From assembly GCA_032622095.1 (NCBI GenBank), contig CP136062.1, forward strand, positions 14,043,710-14,107,709: a DNA stretch of 64,000 nucleotides. Direction: 5' to 3'. The notes below the pieces were generated by a model, which saw only the letters and a program-made list of their open reading frames with translations, searched no databases and was not told the origin of the DNA. Source of the stretch: Siphonodentalium dalli (lineage: Eukaryota; Mollusca; Scaphopoda; Gadilida; Siphonodentaliidae). The position numbers and the translations under genes are program-made. Of this stretch, positions 25,341 through 37,000 are shown piece after piece. Numbering within the stretch: the stretch's first letter is position 1; each line of letters begins with the position of its first letter.

Positions 25341-25489
25341 TTACCTGATACCATGCACCCTTCAAAATTTGTTTCGTCGTATCTATTTTAATGACCCGTA
25401 TGGTAATATTGATACAGATATATTTGTCAAACATTTCTTTGTACAATATACAGGTATTTAGTTTGTAACTAAATCTAGAAATATATAAT

Positions 25490-26150
25490 AGTAGCTGGTG
25501 GACCCTACTTCGTCCGGGATGTTCCCCTCTGATTTTCGGAGAATTGCGCGATTTAACCTTGAATTGACCATTTTAAAGGTGAACGTCATGTCGGGTCACG
25601 ATTTGATCCGTCCAAAACACTCCCCGGACAAAAGTCACGACAAAAGTACCCGTCGAAATCCGCCCGGCTTTACCCGATTTGACCTTGAATTGACAATTTT
25701 GAATGTCAAGATCAGGTCAGGGTCATAATTTGACCCACCCGAAACACTCCTGGGACAAAAGTAACAGTAGGTATTATATTTCGTTGAAATACTTCCGTTT
25801 TACCAGATTTGACCTTGAATTGATCTTTTTGAATGTCAAAGTCAGGTCGGGATCAAGATTTGACCCGTCCAAATAGTCCAGAAACATGCCTACATCAGCA
25901 CGTTCGAGAACATGGTCCCACGTGAAATTGGACCCGTCCATATTGCTCCCGGGATCGAAGTAGTCCTACACACAAATTTTTAGTCGGATCGGTCAAGGTC
26001 CAGAAACATGCCTATGAGCGAGGTCAAGTTGACACGTTAAATACCAAATCCGAGTCGGATCAGTCGAGCAGTGTTAGAGTCTATAACACATACACACATG
26101 CATTCATGCATACACACATACATACAGACAGGTGTTCCAAAATGTATAAT
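25490..26150 (+). repeat. Dispersed 'GACCTTGAATTGAC' element, copy 1
   Basis: Repeated internal modules carry TTTGACCTTGAATTGAC, then GTCAGGTCGGGATCA and GACCCGTCCAAA. The element ends with TACAGACAGGTGTTCCAAAA and an AT tail. A relative in the same orientation lies at 34385-35112. I take it as a non-autonomous element of a kind I believe is common in molluscs; no protein is encoded. Confidence 0.75.
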
Positions 26151-26232
26151 CGATAGCTACAACAATTCTATGGTAGATAGTTCACGGCCGACCTGATGCA
26201 TGCATCTTAGTTTTCTTGTTCTGTATGTGGTT

Positions 26233-26340
26233 TCGTGTCAGGTGGGCTTTCTGAGCGACGTCACACATCAGAGTTAACATGTTTCATTCTGTATGTTCTT
26301 TCGTTTCATGTGGGATTTCTGAGTGATGTCATACAGGAAA
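26233..26340. repeat. 67-68-bp repeat family, isolated copies
   Basis: GGGCTTTCTGAGCGACGTCA appears again here with one and a half units, the second diverged (GGGATTTCTGAGTGATGTCA). It is 3.3 kb from the other clusters. Confidence 0.85.
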
Positions 26341-26554
26341 TTTGTAATCACACATTAAAAGATTGGGCTCCTGCAAAAGGTTTCAAATTAAATGTGGAGA
26401 TAGAGTTAACGCCCCTTAGTTATATATGAAGGAAATGTGAATTTGTATATGAAAGGTAATGCCATTAACACATGGAGTGTCACCCACCATTCAATATCAG
26501 CAAGCGTTCATGTGGCGCCCCTGTCATTAGTCAGGGGAGATAACTCAGACTTAC

Positions 26555-26765
26555 TGTATAGATACGGCAGTGGTATCAGCAGGCGTCCACGTGGCGACCA
26601 GAGTTGAAAGGTCAAAGGTGAAACCTGTGGCGGGTTGTTGTACGATATGTAAGGTCACATTGTCGGCAGCATCAGTGTCGTTAGCTACGAAAGTAACCGT
26701 ACTTTCAACGCCGATCGTAGCATGTAGGACTACGGTCTCCGAGAAAACATTCGGAATCGAGTTAC
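26555..26765 (-). CDS. Exon 5: cadherin/Ig-like beta-sandwich domain
   Basis: The acceptor CATTTCAG opens a phase-1 exon. Translation gives NSIPNVFSETVVLHATIGVE, then STVTFVANDTDAADNVTLHI and ATGFTFDLSTLVATWTPADT. The layout (P-x-V-F start, G-x-x-x-T-V-x-F strand, A-x-D-T-D-x-A-D motif, T-W-T-P near the end) is that of the cadherin-like domain following VWD in mucin-like and mesh-type proteins. Length is 211 nt and the donor is GTAAGT, making the only phase-2 intron. The first 65 nt, with the acceptor, are duplicated immediately upstream (26777-26860). Confidence 0.88.
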
Positions 26766-26860
26766 CTGAAATGATTTAACCGTACTCTCATCACCGATCG
26801 TAGCATGTAGGACTACGGTCTCCGAGAAAACATTTGGAATTGAGTTACTGAAATGATTTA
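26694..26860 (-). repeat. 83-bp tandem duplication of the exon 5 acceptor junction
   Basis: The segment from TAACCGTAC at 26694 (inside the exon) through the acceptor to ATGATTTAACC is repeated 83 bp further on, starting at 26777. The second copy keeps GATCGTAGCATGTAGGACTA and TCTCCGAGAAAACATT exactly and has lost one base of the GTTACCTGAA junction (GTTACTGAA). On the minus strand the copy still carries a TTTCAG acceptor, but the exon-like part is diverged and would not splice in frame to exon 5. Confidence 0.93.
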
Positions 26861-26869
26861 ACCCTTTCC

Positions 26870-27330
26870 TGACAGTTTAACACATAGAGAACACCACATA
26901 TACTTTAGCAGATGACACTCTGTAGTGCATCCTTCTATCTATGTGAGGCTCCCTGTGGGTTAAACATTAAACTTTATATATTGCCTCAGTTATTATCCCT
27001 TTCATGCCGGGAGCTGCACTGATGCAGCATTAAATACCCTGTGTCAGTGCAATACTATTATAAATGCGAGACTCCTTATATAAGGAGAATAAATGTGCAG
27101 GTCAGTTATCAAAAATACAGCTTAACCCATAGAGAACCCCACATAGACAGCAGCAGATGACACTCTGTAGTGCATGCTTCTATCTGTGTGAGGCTCCCTG
27201 TGGGTTAAACATTAAACTTTATATATTGCCTCACTTATTATCACTTTCGTGACGGGAGCTGCACTGATGCAGCATTAAAGACCCTGTGTCAGTGCAATAC
27301 TCTTATAAATGTGAGTCTTATAAATTGGAG
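26870..27330. repeat. 245-bp direct duplication containing a dispersed palindromic element
   Basis: GATGACACTCTGTAGTGCAT at 26911 and 27156, then GAGGCTCCCTGTGGGTTAAA and TTTATATATTGCCTCA, lie 245 bp apart. The core (AGAGAACCCCACATAGACAG ... GGCTCCCTGTGGGTT) is a dispersed element also present at 37668-37748, 42668-42756 and 44068-44131. It resembles the intronic half of the 106-bp unit at 36 kb. Confidence 0.9.
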
Positions 27331-27754
27331 CCTTGCATCTATATAAGAGAATGCACAATTATGTCAAGCAGTGTATCACTGTGCAATGAGGCAGCACATA
27401 AAAGGCCTTAAAGGTACTCAATCCAATCAGAAGGTCCCCATATCATCAAGTTACAAAAACAACAAAATTTCTTTAAAATATACTTTTGTTATCAAAATCG
27501 ATTAATGCTAACCGCTGTCAACTAATGGTATAAAATTCCCCAAAAACGTGTTATTTATCAACATGTTGTTCAATGAAATATGGCCGTATTATCACTTTCA
27601 TATCACAAAAATTGGCCCTATTACCACTTGAATTTACAGTTATCCCCTCTGTATAATTGTAAGCCTTCTTAGGCACCATTGTACTTCTAGGGCCATACCA
27701 CGCCGTATCCCGGTGTTCTTGTTCAATATATGTTAACTAAACAGGAAACACTTA

Positions 27755-28308
27755 TTTCGTATTACCCCGCAAAAAATTGTCGTCGCTATATAGATAAGAC
27801 AGATTTTACACGGGTCATAACAATCTCGTATGCCCCTTGTAAAACTGATATTACCCGGCAAATATTGTCGTCGCTATATAGAGAAGACAGATTTTACACG
27901 GGTCATAACAATCTCGTATTCCCCTTGTAAAACTGATATTACCCGGCAAAAATTGTCGTCGCTATATAGAGAAGACAGATTTTACAAGGGTCATAACAAT
28001 CTCGTATGCCCCTTGTAAAACTGATATTACCCGGCAAAAATTGTCGTCGCTATATAGAGAAAACATATTTTACACTGGTCATAACAATCTCGTATGCCCC
28101 CTGTAAAACTGATATTACCCGGCAAAAATTGTCGTCGCTATATAGAGAAGACAGATTTTTACAAGGGTCATAACAATCTCGTATGCCCCTTGTAAAACTG
28201 ATATTACACCGCAAAAATTGTCGTCGCTATATAAAGAAGACATATTTTACAAGGGTCATAACAATCTCGTATGCCCCGTGTAAAACTGATATTACACAGC
28301 AAAAATTG
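27755..28308. repeat. 88-bp tandem array, left block
   Basis: CGTCGCTATATAGAGAAGAC begins units at about 27781, 27869, 27957, 28045, 28133 and 28222, i.e. 88 bp with one 89-bp step. Each unit also has GGGTCATAACAATCTCGTAT and AAACTGATATTACCCGGCAA. Two more units in the same orientation lie at 32798-32955, beyond the large foldback. Confidence 0.96.
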
Positions 28309-31300
28309 GGGTGTGTCTTTTTACCGGATTCCGGATCCCGGATCCCGGATTTCGACCCGGATTTATGTGTCTTTTTACCGGATTTCGACCCGGATTCGGG
28401 TATGAATTTCATGCTTGTTTTATCACACATTTTACCCATTGAAAGCCGTTTCTGACACGCGGAAACTGGTTAGGAGGTGAGATTAAACCAATATAGTGCT
28501 GTCGTGCTCATTCAACCCGATTAATCGCATTTAAATGTACATATCGTGCCTGGATCAGCATACTTCTTATTTTTTCATATAGACACGGCGGTTGGATTGA
28601 TTTTACGTGATCATGATGGCATTTAAGGGAACACACCATGTCCGGATCCGAATTAATTATCTCGTAATTATTGATCATAATTAAAGGTAGATATCATGTC
28701 CGGATCCGGTTTTTTTCTCTCTCTTTTTTTCCATATAAATTGTCGTCTTTTTGATATATTAAATGTCACGTGGAACAAAGTTATAAGTTGATTTTGAGAC
28801 GTTATACTAGATTGATTTCACGGAATGATTATCGCATTTAAAGGTACACACCATGTGCGGAACCGAATTAATTTCCACGTATTTACTGATAATATTTAAA
28901 GGTACAGATTATGCCCGGATCCGGATTTTACTTCTTATAAAGTAATGCTTATTTAATACAATAAATGTAAACTGAGTCGCGTGGAACTAGGTTATAGATG
29001 TTGATGTTTAGATCAGATCATTCCCGGATTCGGATACGAATAGTTCTTTTCTATTTCACATAAATAGTCAAGTATTTAATACATTTAATGGCAGCTGAGC
29101 CCCGCGGAACTCAGTTTATTTGGAAACGGTGAACATGGCGCTTGGATTGATTTCACGCGAGAATGAGCCCATTTACAGACAAACTTTATGCCCGGATCTG
29201 GATCCGGATTTTATGTGTCTTTTCTAATTTCGACCCGAACCCTGATCTCAATTTTATGTTTATTATAACCCATGTTTTACACATTAAAAGACATTTCAGA
29301 CCCGCGAAAACATGGCACAGGTTGCATTTAACAGTAATATCATTGGGATTGAAATAAATTGACTTGCTTTTGTGAAGATTTTTTGTTCTCCAGCCCACAA
29401 AAAAACCTGGTGCAGTTTAAATGGTTTATTGTTTTAGTTCGATTATAAACGATTATATTTGTGATACTAGTAGTATTACTATTGTAAATTCGATATTTAA
29501 GCCGGTTTAAGTGAGATAGATGTACGACTTGTATTAGGCGTTTTATGTCACGATGCCCGAATCGTTATAAAAACACGGATAGCATATTCATCCCGTTGCA
29601 GCCCGCTATTGTTTATACAGTGATTATATAGTCTGGCCGCCCGAATCGTTATAAAAACACTGCTAGCATATCCATCCCGTTGCAGTCAGCTACAGTTTAT
29701 ACAGTGATTATCTAGTTTAACGGTACAGACCATGCCCGGATTCGGTTTAAAAAAATAAATTCTCCATATAAATTAACGCCTATTTAATATATTAAATGTC
29801 AGCTGAGTTAAGAGGAAGTTAGAAGTTGATTTTGAGAGGTTAGACCCGGCTGTTGAATTTATTTCACGGAAGGATGATCGCATTTAAAGGTGCATGCCAT
29901 GCACGGATCCGAATTAATTATCGCGTATTTATTAATCATTTTTAAAGGTACATTGAATCCGGATTTGATGTGTCTCTTTTTGCTGATTTCGACCCTAACC
30001 GGGTTTGCATTTAATGTTTATTATATCCCACATTTAACACATTGAAAGACATTTCAGACACGCGGAAACATGGCACAGGTTGGGTTTGAACAGAATAGAA
30101 AATATAAACTGTCCATATACCGCATGGCTGTTTAATAAATATACAACAGATATCTATAAATTACTGAAATGGTACTATTAGTACAAAATACTATATAAGT
30201 TGATTTTGAGAAGTTAGACTCGGCTTTTGGATTGATTTCACGGAAGGATTATCGCATTTAAAGGTACACACCATGTGCGGATCCGAATTAATTACCTCGT
30301 ATTTACTGATAAAATTTAAAGGTACAGATTATGCCCGGATCCGGATTTTGTACTAATAGTACCGTTTCAGTAATTGATTGATAGATATCTGTTGTATATT
30401 TATTAAACAACCGTGCAGTATATGGACAGTTTATATTTTCTGTTCTGTTCAAACCCAACCTGTGCCATGTTTCCGCGTGTCTGAAATGTCTTTCGATGTG
30501 TTAAATGTGGGATATAATAAACATAAAATGCAAACCAGGTTAGGGTCGAAATCAGCAAAAAGAGACACATCAAATCCGGATTCAAATAGGGAAATAAAGT
30601 GTGTCTTTAAACGTACTAATTCTAAAACCTGGTTCCACGTGACTCCGCTGGCATTTAATGTATTAAATAGGAGTTAATTTATAAGTGAAAGGAGAACAAT
30701 CGGGATCCGGGCATAATCTGTACCTTTAAAAATGATTAATAAATACGCGATAATTAATTCGGATCCGTGCATGGCATTCACCTTTAAATGCGATCATCCT
30801 TCCGTGAAATAAATCCAACAGCCGGGTCTAACCTCTCAAAATCAACTTCTAACTTCCTCTTAACTCAGCTGACATTTAATATATTAAATAGGCGTTAATT
30901 TATATGGAGAATTTTTTTTTAAACCGGATCCGGGCATGGTCTGTACCTTTAAACTAGATAATCATTGTATAAACTGTAGCTGACTGCAACGGGATGTATC
31001 TGAAATATTTCCTATTCTAGAAAAATACGATCTAAAACATTACCTTCTAGAATTTCTAGACACTGGATCGTTCCCAGAGAAGGTGGAAGTGGAAGTTTTT
31101 AGTAAAGTCGCGGGTGTCGGACCTGTATACGAATCACTGGCAAACATCTGTATCACAAGATCATGATTTGTCGACATTCGATACGTGCCACCAGAACCCC
31201 AGAAAACCATGGACAATCTGGCAGATACTCTCTGCCAATAGACAGTACGATGTCCAGCTCAAACACCTTGCGCTGTTGTTGAACAAAACAACATACATCA

Positions 31301-32797
31301 ACAACAAACTGTGTCGTTCTTGTGGACAAACTTATCCAAATGAACTGGTACACGTTCTGTTCGCATGCCAATCGATAGCGCTGCTGCACTTTCGGAACAT
31401 ATATTGGGACAATTGTGAACAAATATGGAGTGAACATTTACCTCTTCTTGAGCAATCTAACTGATAATCAATTTATCTCGCTGATTTTAGGGAATGAGAA
31501 CACTTGCGCAGACTCGGAATTGTGTTCGGTGTATAGCAATTTTATTGTGGACACATCGACATTCCTAATGCATGCCTGCAAGTTAGTTACCGGTAACTGA
31601 ATGTAGCTGTACCGTGACTGTAAATAGCTGATTAACTCCATGAGTGCACGAGGCTTCAGTACAGTGACACTTGTTGACCATACCACAATATGTATATATT
31701 TATCATTTATGTGGAAGACTGTACATTATTTGTATAATATCCGTATATGAACATACAATACTCTCCTCGATGGAGGCTAATAAAGAATATATATGTTTTC
31801 GCGGGTCTGAAATGTCTGTTAATGTGTTAAACAAGGGTTATAATAAACATAAAATTGAGATCAGGGTTCGGGTCAAAATTAGAAAAAGACACATAAAATC
31901 CGGATCCAGATCCGGGCATAAAGTTTGTCTGTAAATGGGCTCATTCTCGCGTGAAATCAATCCAAGCGCCATGTTCACCGTTTCCAAATAAACTGAGTTC
32001 CGCGTGGCTCAGCTGCCATTTAATGTGCTAAATACTTGACTATTTATATGAAATAGAAAATACTATTCGTATCCGAATCCGGGAATGATCTGATCTAAAC
32101 ATCAACATCTATAACCTAGTTCCACGCGACTCAGTTTACATTTATTGTATTAAATAAGCATTACTTTATAAGAAGAAAATCCGGATCCGGGCATAATCTG
32201 TACCTTTAAATATTATCAGTAAATACGTGGAAATTAATTCGGTTCCGCACATGGTGTGTACCTTCAAATGCGATAATCATTCCGTGAAATCAATCCAACA
32301 GCCTAGTATAACATCTCAAAATCAACTTATAACTTTGTTCCACTGACATTTAATATATCAAAAAGACGATAATTTATATGGAAAAAAAAGAGAGAGAAAA
32401 AAACCGGATCCGGACATGATATCTACCTTTAAATATGATCAATAATTACGAGATAATTAATTCGGATCCGGACATGGTGTGTTCCCTTAAATGCCATCAT
32501 GATCACGTAAAATCAATCCAACCGCCGTGTCTATATGAAAAAAAAAGAAGTATGCTGATCCGGGCACGATATGTACCTTTAAATACGATTAATCGGGTTG
32601 AATGAGCACGACAGCCCTATATTGGTTTAATCTCACCTCCTAACCAGTTTCCGCGTGTCAGAAACGGCTTTTAATGGGTTAAATGTGTGATAAAACAAGC
32701 ATGAAATTCATACCCGAATCCGGGTCGAAATCCGGTAAAAAGACACCTAAATCCAGGTCGAAATCCGGGATCCGGAATCCGGTAAAAAGACAAACCC
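28309..32797. repeat. 4.5-kb interrupted palindrome (foldback element) with CGGATCCGGAT repeats
   Basis: The ends are complementary: TGTGTCTTTTTACCGGATTC at 28313 against GAATCCGGTAAAAAGACA near 32770-32790. Further pairs are GACACGGCGGTTGGATTGAT (28580) with the mirror near 32520; GACATTTCAGACCCGCGAAA (29292) with 31795-31818; CATCCCGTTGCAGTCAGCTA (29671) with 30975-30997; GACACGCGGAAACATGGCAC (30056) with 30463-30482. The innermost arms (about 30100-30186 and 30341-30440) enclose a ~155-bp spacer. The right arm is broken by a retrotransposon fragment (30993-31794). Short CCCGGATCCGGATT modules recur through both arms. There is no transposase. Confidence 0.9.
30993..31794 (+). pseudogene. 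Non-LTR retrotransposon 3' fragment (C-terminal end of ORF2), frameshifted
   Basis: Three reading frames carry consecutive pieces. 30993-31110 gives IFPILEKYDLKHYLLEFLDT. 31114-31464 gives SDLYTNHWQTSV, then NKLCRSCGQTYPNELVHVLF and HFRNIYWDNCEQIWSEHLPL. About 31460-31600 gives LTDNQFISLILGN, ending in a stop after KLVTGN. The CxxC...H...C pattern and 'fw..i...f ... llLG' layout are those of the region after the reverse transcriptase in many invertebrate non-LTR elements. Two frameshifts make it inactive. The 3' end has a small stem (CTCC/GGAG) and AATAAAGAATATATATG at about 31779-31794, where the foldback arm resumes. Confidence 0.75.
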
Positions 32798-32955
32798 CAA
32801 AAATTGTCGTCTCTATATAAAGAAGACAGATTTTACAAAAGTCATTACAATCTCGTATGCCCCGTGTAAAACTGATATTACACCACAAAAATTGTCGTCG
32901 CTATATAGAGAAGACATATTTTACAAGGTCATAACAATCTCGTATGCCCCTAGTA
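32798..32955. repeat. 88-bp tandem array, right block
   Basis: Nearly two units (ATTGTCGTCTCTATATAAAG and ATTGTCGTCGCTATATAGAG) lie in the same orientation as 27755-28308. The foldback element therefore sits inside an 88-bp array rather than carrying it in its arms. Confidence 0.92.
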
Positions 32956-33041
32956 TAAATTATATGATCTGGCAAAAGTTTGAAAGTCGAATGTATATCT
33001 TTCAAAGCCACGTTGATTCCAGGTGTGATGTTATCTTGCTA

Positions 33042-33838
33042 CACTCTTATAACTAATGTGTAGAAACGATTACACATCAAATGTGTAAACCCGGTTACTA
33101 CACATAGCAATGTGTAGTTTTACATACAAATACATTGACCAAGTGCCGTTCTACACATAATGTGTATATTTTGTTACACACAATTGTGTAAGAACGTAGA
33201 GCATGCGCATTGTGGTGCCTTCAGTTTCATAGTCTGCTTCGTGACGGCCATATTGTTTGAGTATATTTTTTGGAATACAATCTACAGCGATCGTAGACAA
33301 GGATGTAAGTTCAGAATTCCAATTTGTGGGTTTAGTATTAATGGTATATGAGGATTTATTTGTTAAAACTTTCATGGCGATTACTGCCCTTAGACTCTTG
33401 TTATGATTGTTGTAATAATACTAATATTATGCAATCACGCATCGACCCTGGTTTGTTCATTCAAAGCAAAAACTCACAGTACAGAACAAAATACTACATA
33501 CCACTATGCGCCATGAAAGTTTTAACATATAAATCTGCATATATCTTTAATACTATACCCACAGGTCGGACTACTGAACTTGCATTTCTTGTCTACGAAC
33601 TGTATGTGTAAGAACCTACACAAAATGTGTAAGGGATATGTGTTGATTTTATACACACAGTTGTGTATAAATGTGTAAAAATTTACCCATTTATGTGTAA
33701 ATTTTTTTACACAATTTGTGTACGAATATGAAACTACACATATACTACACAAATATGTTTAAGATCAAAATTGAATAATGATTGTGTAGCAGGGCTACAC
33801 ATTTTGTGTAGAAAACCTACACATTAGTCATAAGAGTG
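33042..33838. repeat. TIR element with TA target duplication (long form)
   Basis: It begins CACTCTTATAACTAATGTGT and ends in the complement ACATTAGTCATAAGAGTG, flanked by TA on both sides (33040-33041 and 33839-33840). The interior is full of paired TGTGTA/TACACA words. It also has a central inverted pair (CGTAGACAAGGATGTAAGTT near 33291 against AACTTGCATTTCTTGTCTAC near 33575). It is 797 bp. A 425-bp relative in opposite orientation is at 41998-42422. TA duplication fits the Tc1/mariner-type mechanism; no transposase is visible. Confidence 0.88.
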
Positions 33839-33840
33839 TA

Positions 33841-34384
33841 CTATTGCTTGATTTATTTAGGTTGTCTGACTCATTTACCATTACTATTTTTTAATTGTAT
33901 TGCTCTCTTTTATATCCTCTAACATATAGATTCCAAAAGTAAGCGAGGCCAGTGAGTATTTATGGACAAATTGTGGAAACAGCTATATAAATATATTCAT
34001 CGTATGAGCAGTCTAATAAAATAGAGTTACTGTTCGTGGCACGTTTCCGCGCTTTATGGCTGTGGGAATATCTTGTTAATAAAGACCGGGGATAAATACA
34101 TTACACGGCTTGTTGAGGGTACGGTGATAACAACGATCTAAGAGAAAACTAAGTAATTTGAGTTGAAGATGTATTCTGTAAACGTTCAGGTTAATAGGTT
34201 ATCTTAAAATCAAAGTTAATAATTTGATATAAATTTAATTTATGACTGGAGTCATACATTAAATTACGAATTCCTGTGTACAAGATGTCATCAAAATAGT
34301 TCATGGAAAGTGTATTTGACTCACATGATCGTGTAAAAATTATGTTGATACCGGGCGTAAACTCAAGCCACTGACTATATATAT
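33841..34384. other. Non-coding spacer
   Basis: AT-rich intronic sequence in which I see no exon, tandem repeat or recognisable element. Confidence 0.6.
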
Positions 34385-35112
34385 ACAACTAGAAGGTGAC
34401 CCGATTTCGTCCGGGCTTTGACCTTGAATTGTCCATTTTGAAGGTCAAGGTCGAGTGGGGTCACGATTTGACCAGTCCAAAACACTGCCCGGACAAAAGT
34501 ACCCGACAAACGTGCCCGTCGAAATCCATCCGGTTTTACCCGATTTGACATTGAATTGATAATTTTGAAGGTCAAGGTCAGGTCGGGGTCACGATTTGAC
34601 CCGTCCAAAACACTCAGTGGACAAAAGTAACCGAAATCCCATCAAAATTGGCGATTTGACCTTGAATTGACCCGATTTCAAGGTCAAGGTCATGTCGCAC
34701 GGGCAAATGCATAGGCTTATGAGACTCCCCATACGAAAGTACCCCCACATACCAAGTTTCATCGAAATCCCGTGATATTCGCGCGTTTGACCTTGAAATG
34801 ACCCGATTTCAAGGTCAATGTCACGTCGCACGGGCAAATTAATAGGCCTATGTCACTCCCCGGCCGAAAAAAAACCCACATACCAAGTTTCATCGAAATC
34901 CCGTAATATTCGCGCGTTTGACCTTGAAATAACCCGATTTCAAGGTCAATGTCACGTCACACGGGCAAATTAATAGGCCTATGTCACTCCCCGGCCGAAA
35001 ATAACCCCACATACCAAGTTTCATCGAAATCGGCTCGGCCGTATTCGAGTTCATTGGAAACAGACAGACACATAGACAGACAGACAGATCTTCCAAAATA
35101 TAATATAATAGA
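34385..35112 (+). repeat. Dispersed 'GACCTTGAATTGAC' element, copy 2
   Basis: It has the same orientation and modules as 25490-26150. It includes a tandem part of about 132 bp per unit (TTTGACCTTGAAATGACCCG, CACGGGCAAATTAATAGGCC, ACATACCAAGTTTCATCGAA). It ends with CAGACAGACAGACAGATCTT and CCAAAATATAATATAATAG. No reverse transcriptase is present, so it is non-autonomous or a 5'-truncated 3' end. Confidence 0.8.
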
Positions 35113-35790
35113 TGACTCGATGAGTATATTTGATACATTTGCTTGAAAATTGTTCAAAAATTACTCAACAACGACAATTGGTATTTTCGCATTCCGGCTC
35201 ATCTGCTAATATTACTTCGTACTCACCAGACTTTCAAATAATGGAAATCTGGTTATCTGGTTACCTTATTCTACAACTCATAGACAAAAGAACCCAATAA
35301 CAGCATTTTGGGTACAGTATCCCTTTAATGTGAATTAACTTTAAATTAAGACATATATATCAGGAATATATTGCGATTTCTCACCATACTCGTCCATAAC
35401 AAAGAATTGTGTGTCAACTTGACAGTTTTTACGGTAGTATATTGACGAAAATTTAACAAAATGGTAAATATTATGTTGTAATTTATTGTTTGTGTTCTTA
35501 GAAATGGGACGATTAATCAAATATCTTATTAATTGTTAATTAGTGGATTAATCATTTCAGCCGTATTACAATCTTACGTCTTCTTGAGTTGCCTGTCGTC
35601 TTAGTAATCATAATGTGAAGAGGTAATGATAATCTTATAATTTAATCCAATTGGCCTTATCTCGCACAGGACCATGCAATTTCAGTCAGAATTAACAGAG
35701 AATATATCATCTCTTGAGTAGTCTCGTCATATGTCATATACATGTAGTATTGTCACTTGTCGTATAGGACCAGCTTCGGTTGGAACTTAC
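35113..35790. other. Non-coding intron sequence
   Basis: AT-rich single-copy DNA between the dispersed element and exon 4. The donor of exon 4 (GTAAGT on the minus strand) is at 35790-35785. Nothing else is identifiable. Confidence 0.6.
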
Positions 35791-36036
35791 TGAGAATAGC
35801 ATCTTCTTGAGTAGTTTTGTCACCCGTCGTCTTTGATTCCTCAGCTACGGTTTGATCGCCAGTCGCGATGTAATCGAGTATGCACTCATTGTTATCTCCG
35901 CAGATTGTCTTGGCGTTGTTAAGCGTTGTTGGATCAACCTCGTCAAGGAAGATTGGCTCGAAATTTGTGTTTGTGAAGTCGGCATGTGTTTTCCCATTGG
36001 GATACCTGAATACTGTATCATCGGAGCTCACCAACC
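35791..36036 (-). CDS. Exon 4: post-VWD segment with CGDN...C motif
   Basis: The acceptor CTCTTCCAG is followed by GG, completing a TGG Trp codon with the T left by exon 3. The reading is LVSSDDTVFRYPNGKTHADF, then FEPIFLDEVDPTTLNNAKTI and CGDNNECILDYIATGDQTVA. The W...D-x-V-F-x-Y-x-x-G start and the A-K-T-I-C-G-D-N-x-E-C-I-L-D-Y motif are hallmarks of the region after the VWD domain in SUSD2/MUC4-type proteins. The C-terminal part is Thr/Glu-rich. Length is 246 nt, phase 1 at both ends, donor GTAAGT. Its first 36 nt and the preceding 70 nt of intron form the unit of the array at 36001-36786. Confidence 0.9.
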
Positions 36037-36786
36037 CTGGAAGAGAGAATAATGTAATGATGACTGTCGTCTGCTCAAATCTGTGTGGGGCACCCTACGG
36101 GAGTGTGATACCTGAATACTGTATCAGAGGCGCTCACCAACCCTGGAAGAGAGAACAATGTAATGATGACTGTCGTCTGCTCAAATCCGTGTGGGGCACC
36201 CTACGGGAGTGTGATACCTGAATACTGTATCAGAGACGCCCACCAACCCTGGAAGAGAGAACAATGTAATGATGACTGTCGTCTGCTCAAATCTGTGTGG
36301 GGCACCCTACGGGAGTGTGATACCTGAATACTGTATCATCGGAGCTCACCAACCCTGGAAGAGAGAATAATGTAATGATGGCTGTCGTCTGCTCAAATAT
36401 GTGTGGGGCACCCTACGGGAATGTGATACCCGACTACTGTATCATCGGAGCTCACCAACCCTGGAAGAGAGAACAATGTAATGATGACTGTCGTCTGCTA
36501 AAATCCGTGTGGGGCACCCTACGGGAGTGTGATACCTGAATACTGTATCAGAGGCGCTCACCAACCCTGGAAGAGAGAACAATGTACTGATGACTGTCGT
36601 CTGCTCGAATATGTGTGGGGCACCCTACGGGAGTGTGATACTTGAATACTGTATCAGAGGCGCTCACCAACCCTGGAAGAGAGAACAATGTAATGATGAC
36701 TGTCGTCTGCTCAAATCTGTGTGGGGCACCCTACGGGAGTGTGATACCTGAATACTGTATCATCGGAGCTCACCAACCCTGGAAGA
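36001..36786 (-). repeat. 106-bp tandem array built from the exon 4 acceptor junction
   Basis: Units start (TGAATACTGTATCA or a close variant) at 36007, 36113, 36219, 36325, 36431, 36537, 36643 and 36749: eight copies at exactly 106 bp, the first being the real exon end and the last truncated at GGAAGACC. Read on the minus strand, each unit has about 70 nt of intron ending CTCTCTTCCAG and 36 nt equal to the start of exon 4. The intronic half (GTCGTCTGCTC ... TGTGGGGCACCCTACGGGAG) resembles the dispersed palindromic element at 42690-42756. Confidence 0.97.
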
Positions 36787-36907
36787 CCTCGATTATGTAT
36801 TTTATCTTCTGCAAATTAGGGTGTATAGAAACTGAACAGAAGGGGAAAAAGAAACTAAAACAATGTTAATTTGAGACTATGGATACTTTCCAGAAGATGA
36901 GGCCTAA

Positions 36908-37000
36908 GCAGAATGAGGTCCCCAGAGAATTAATTTGGTGACACTAGCCCACTGTGTGTGATAGAGTCACTAAATTTACCCTCTGGGGACCTCATTCAGC
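36908..37000. repeat. Foldback hairpin element, copy 3
   Basis: GCAGAATGAGGTCCCCAGAG pairs with CTCTGGGGACCTCATTCAGC across a loop of about 50 bp. A half copy (ACCAAATTCACCCTCTGGAG) lies at 37261-37297. Confidence 0.88.

Noticed and set aside
35852-36869. Plus-strand ORFs across the 106-bp array (HQPWKREN repeats)
   Set aside because: They are the antisense of the duplicated exon 4 junction; the minus strand carries the real exon.
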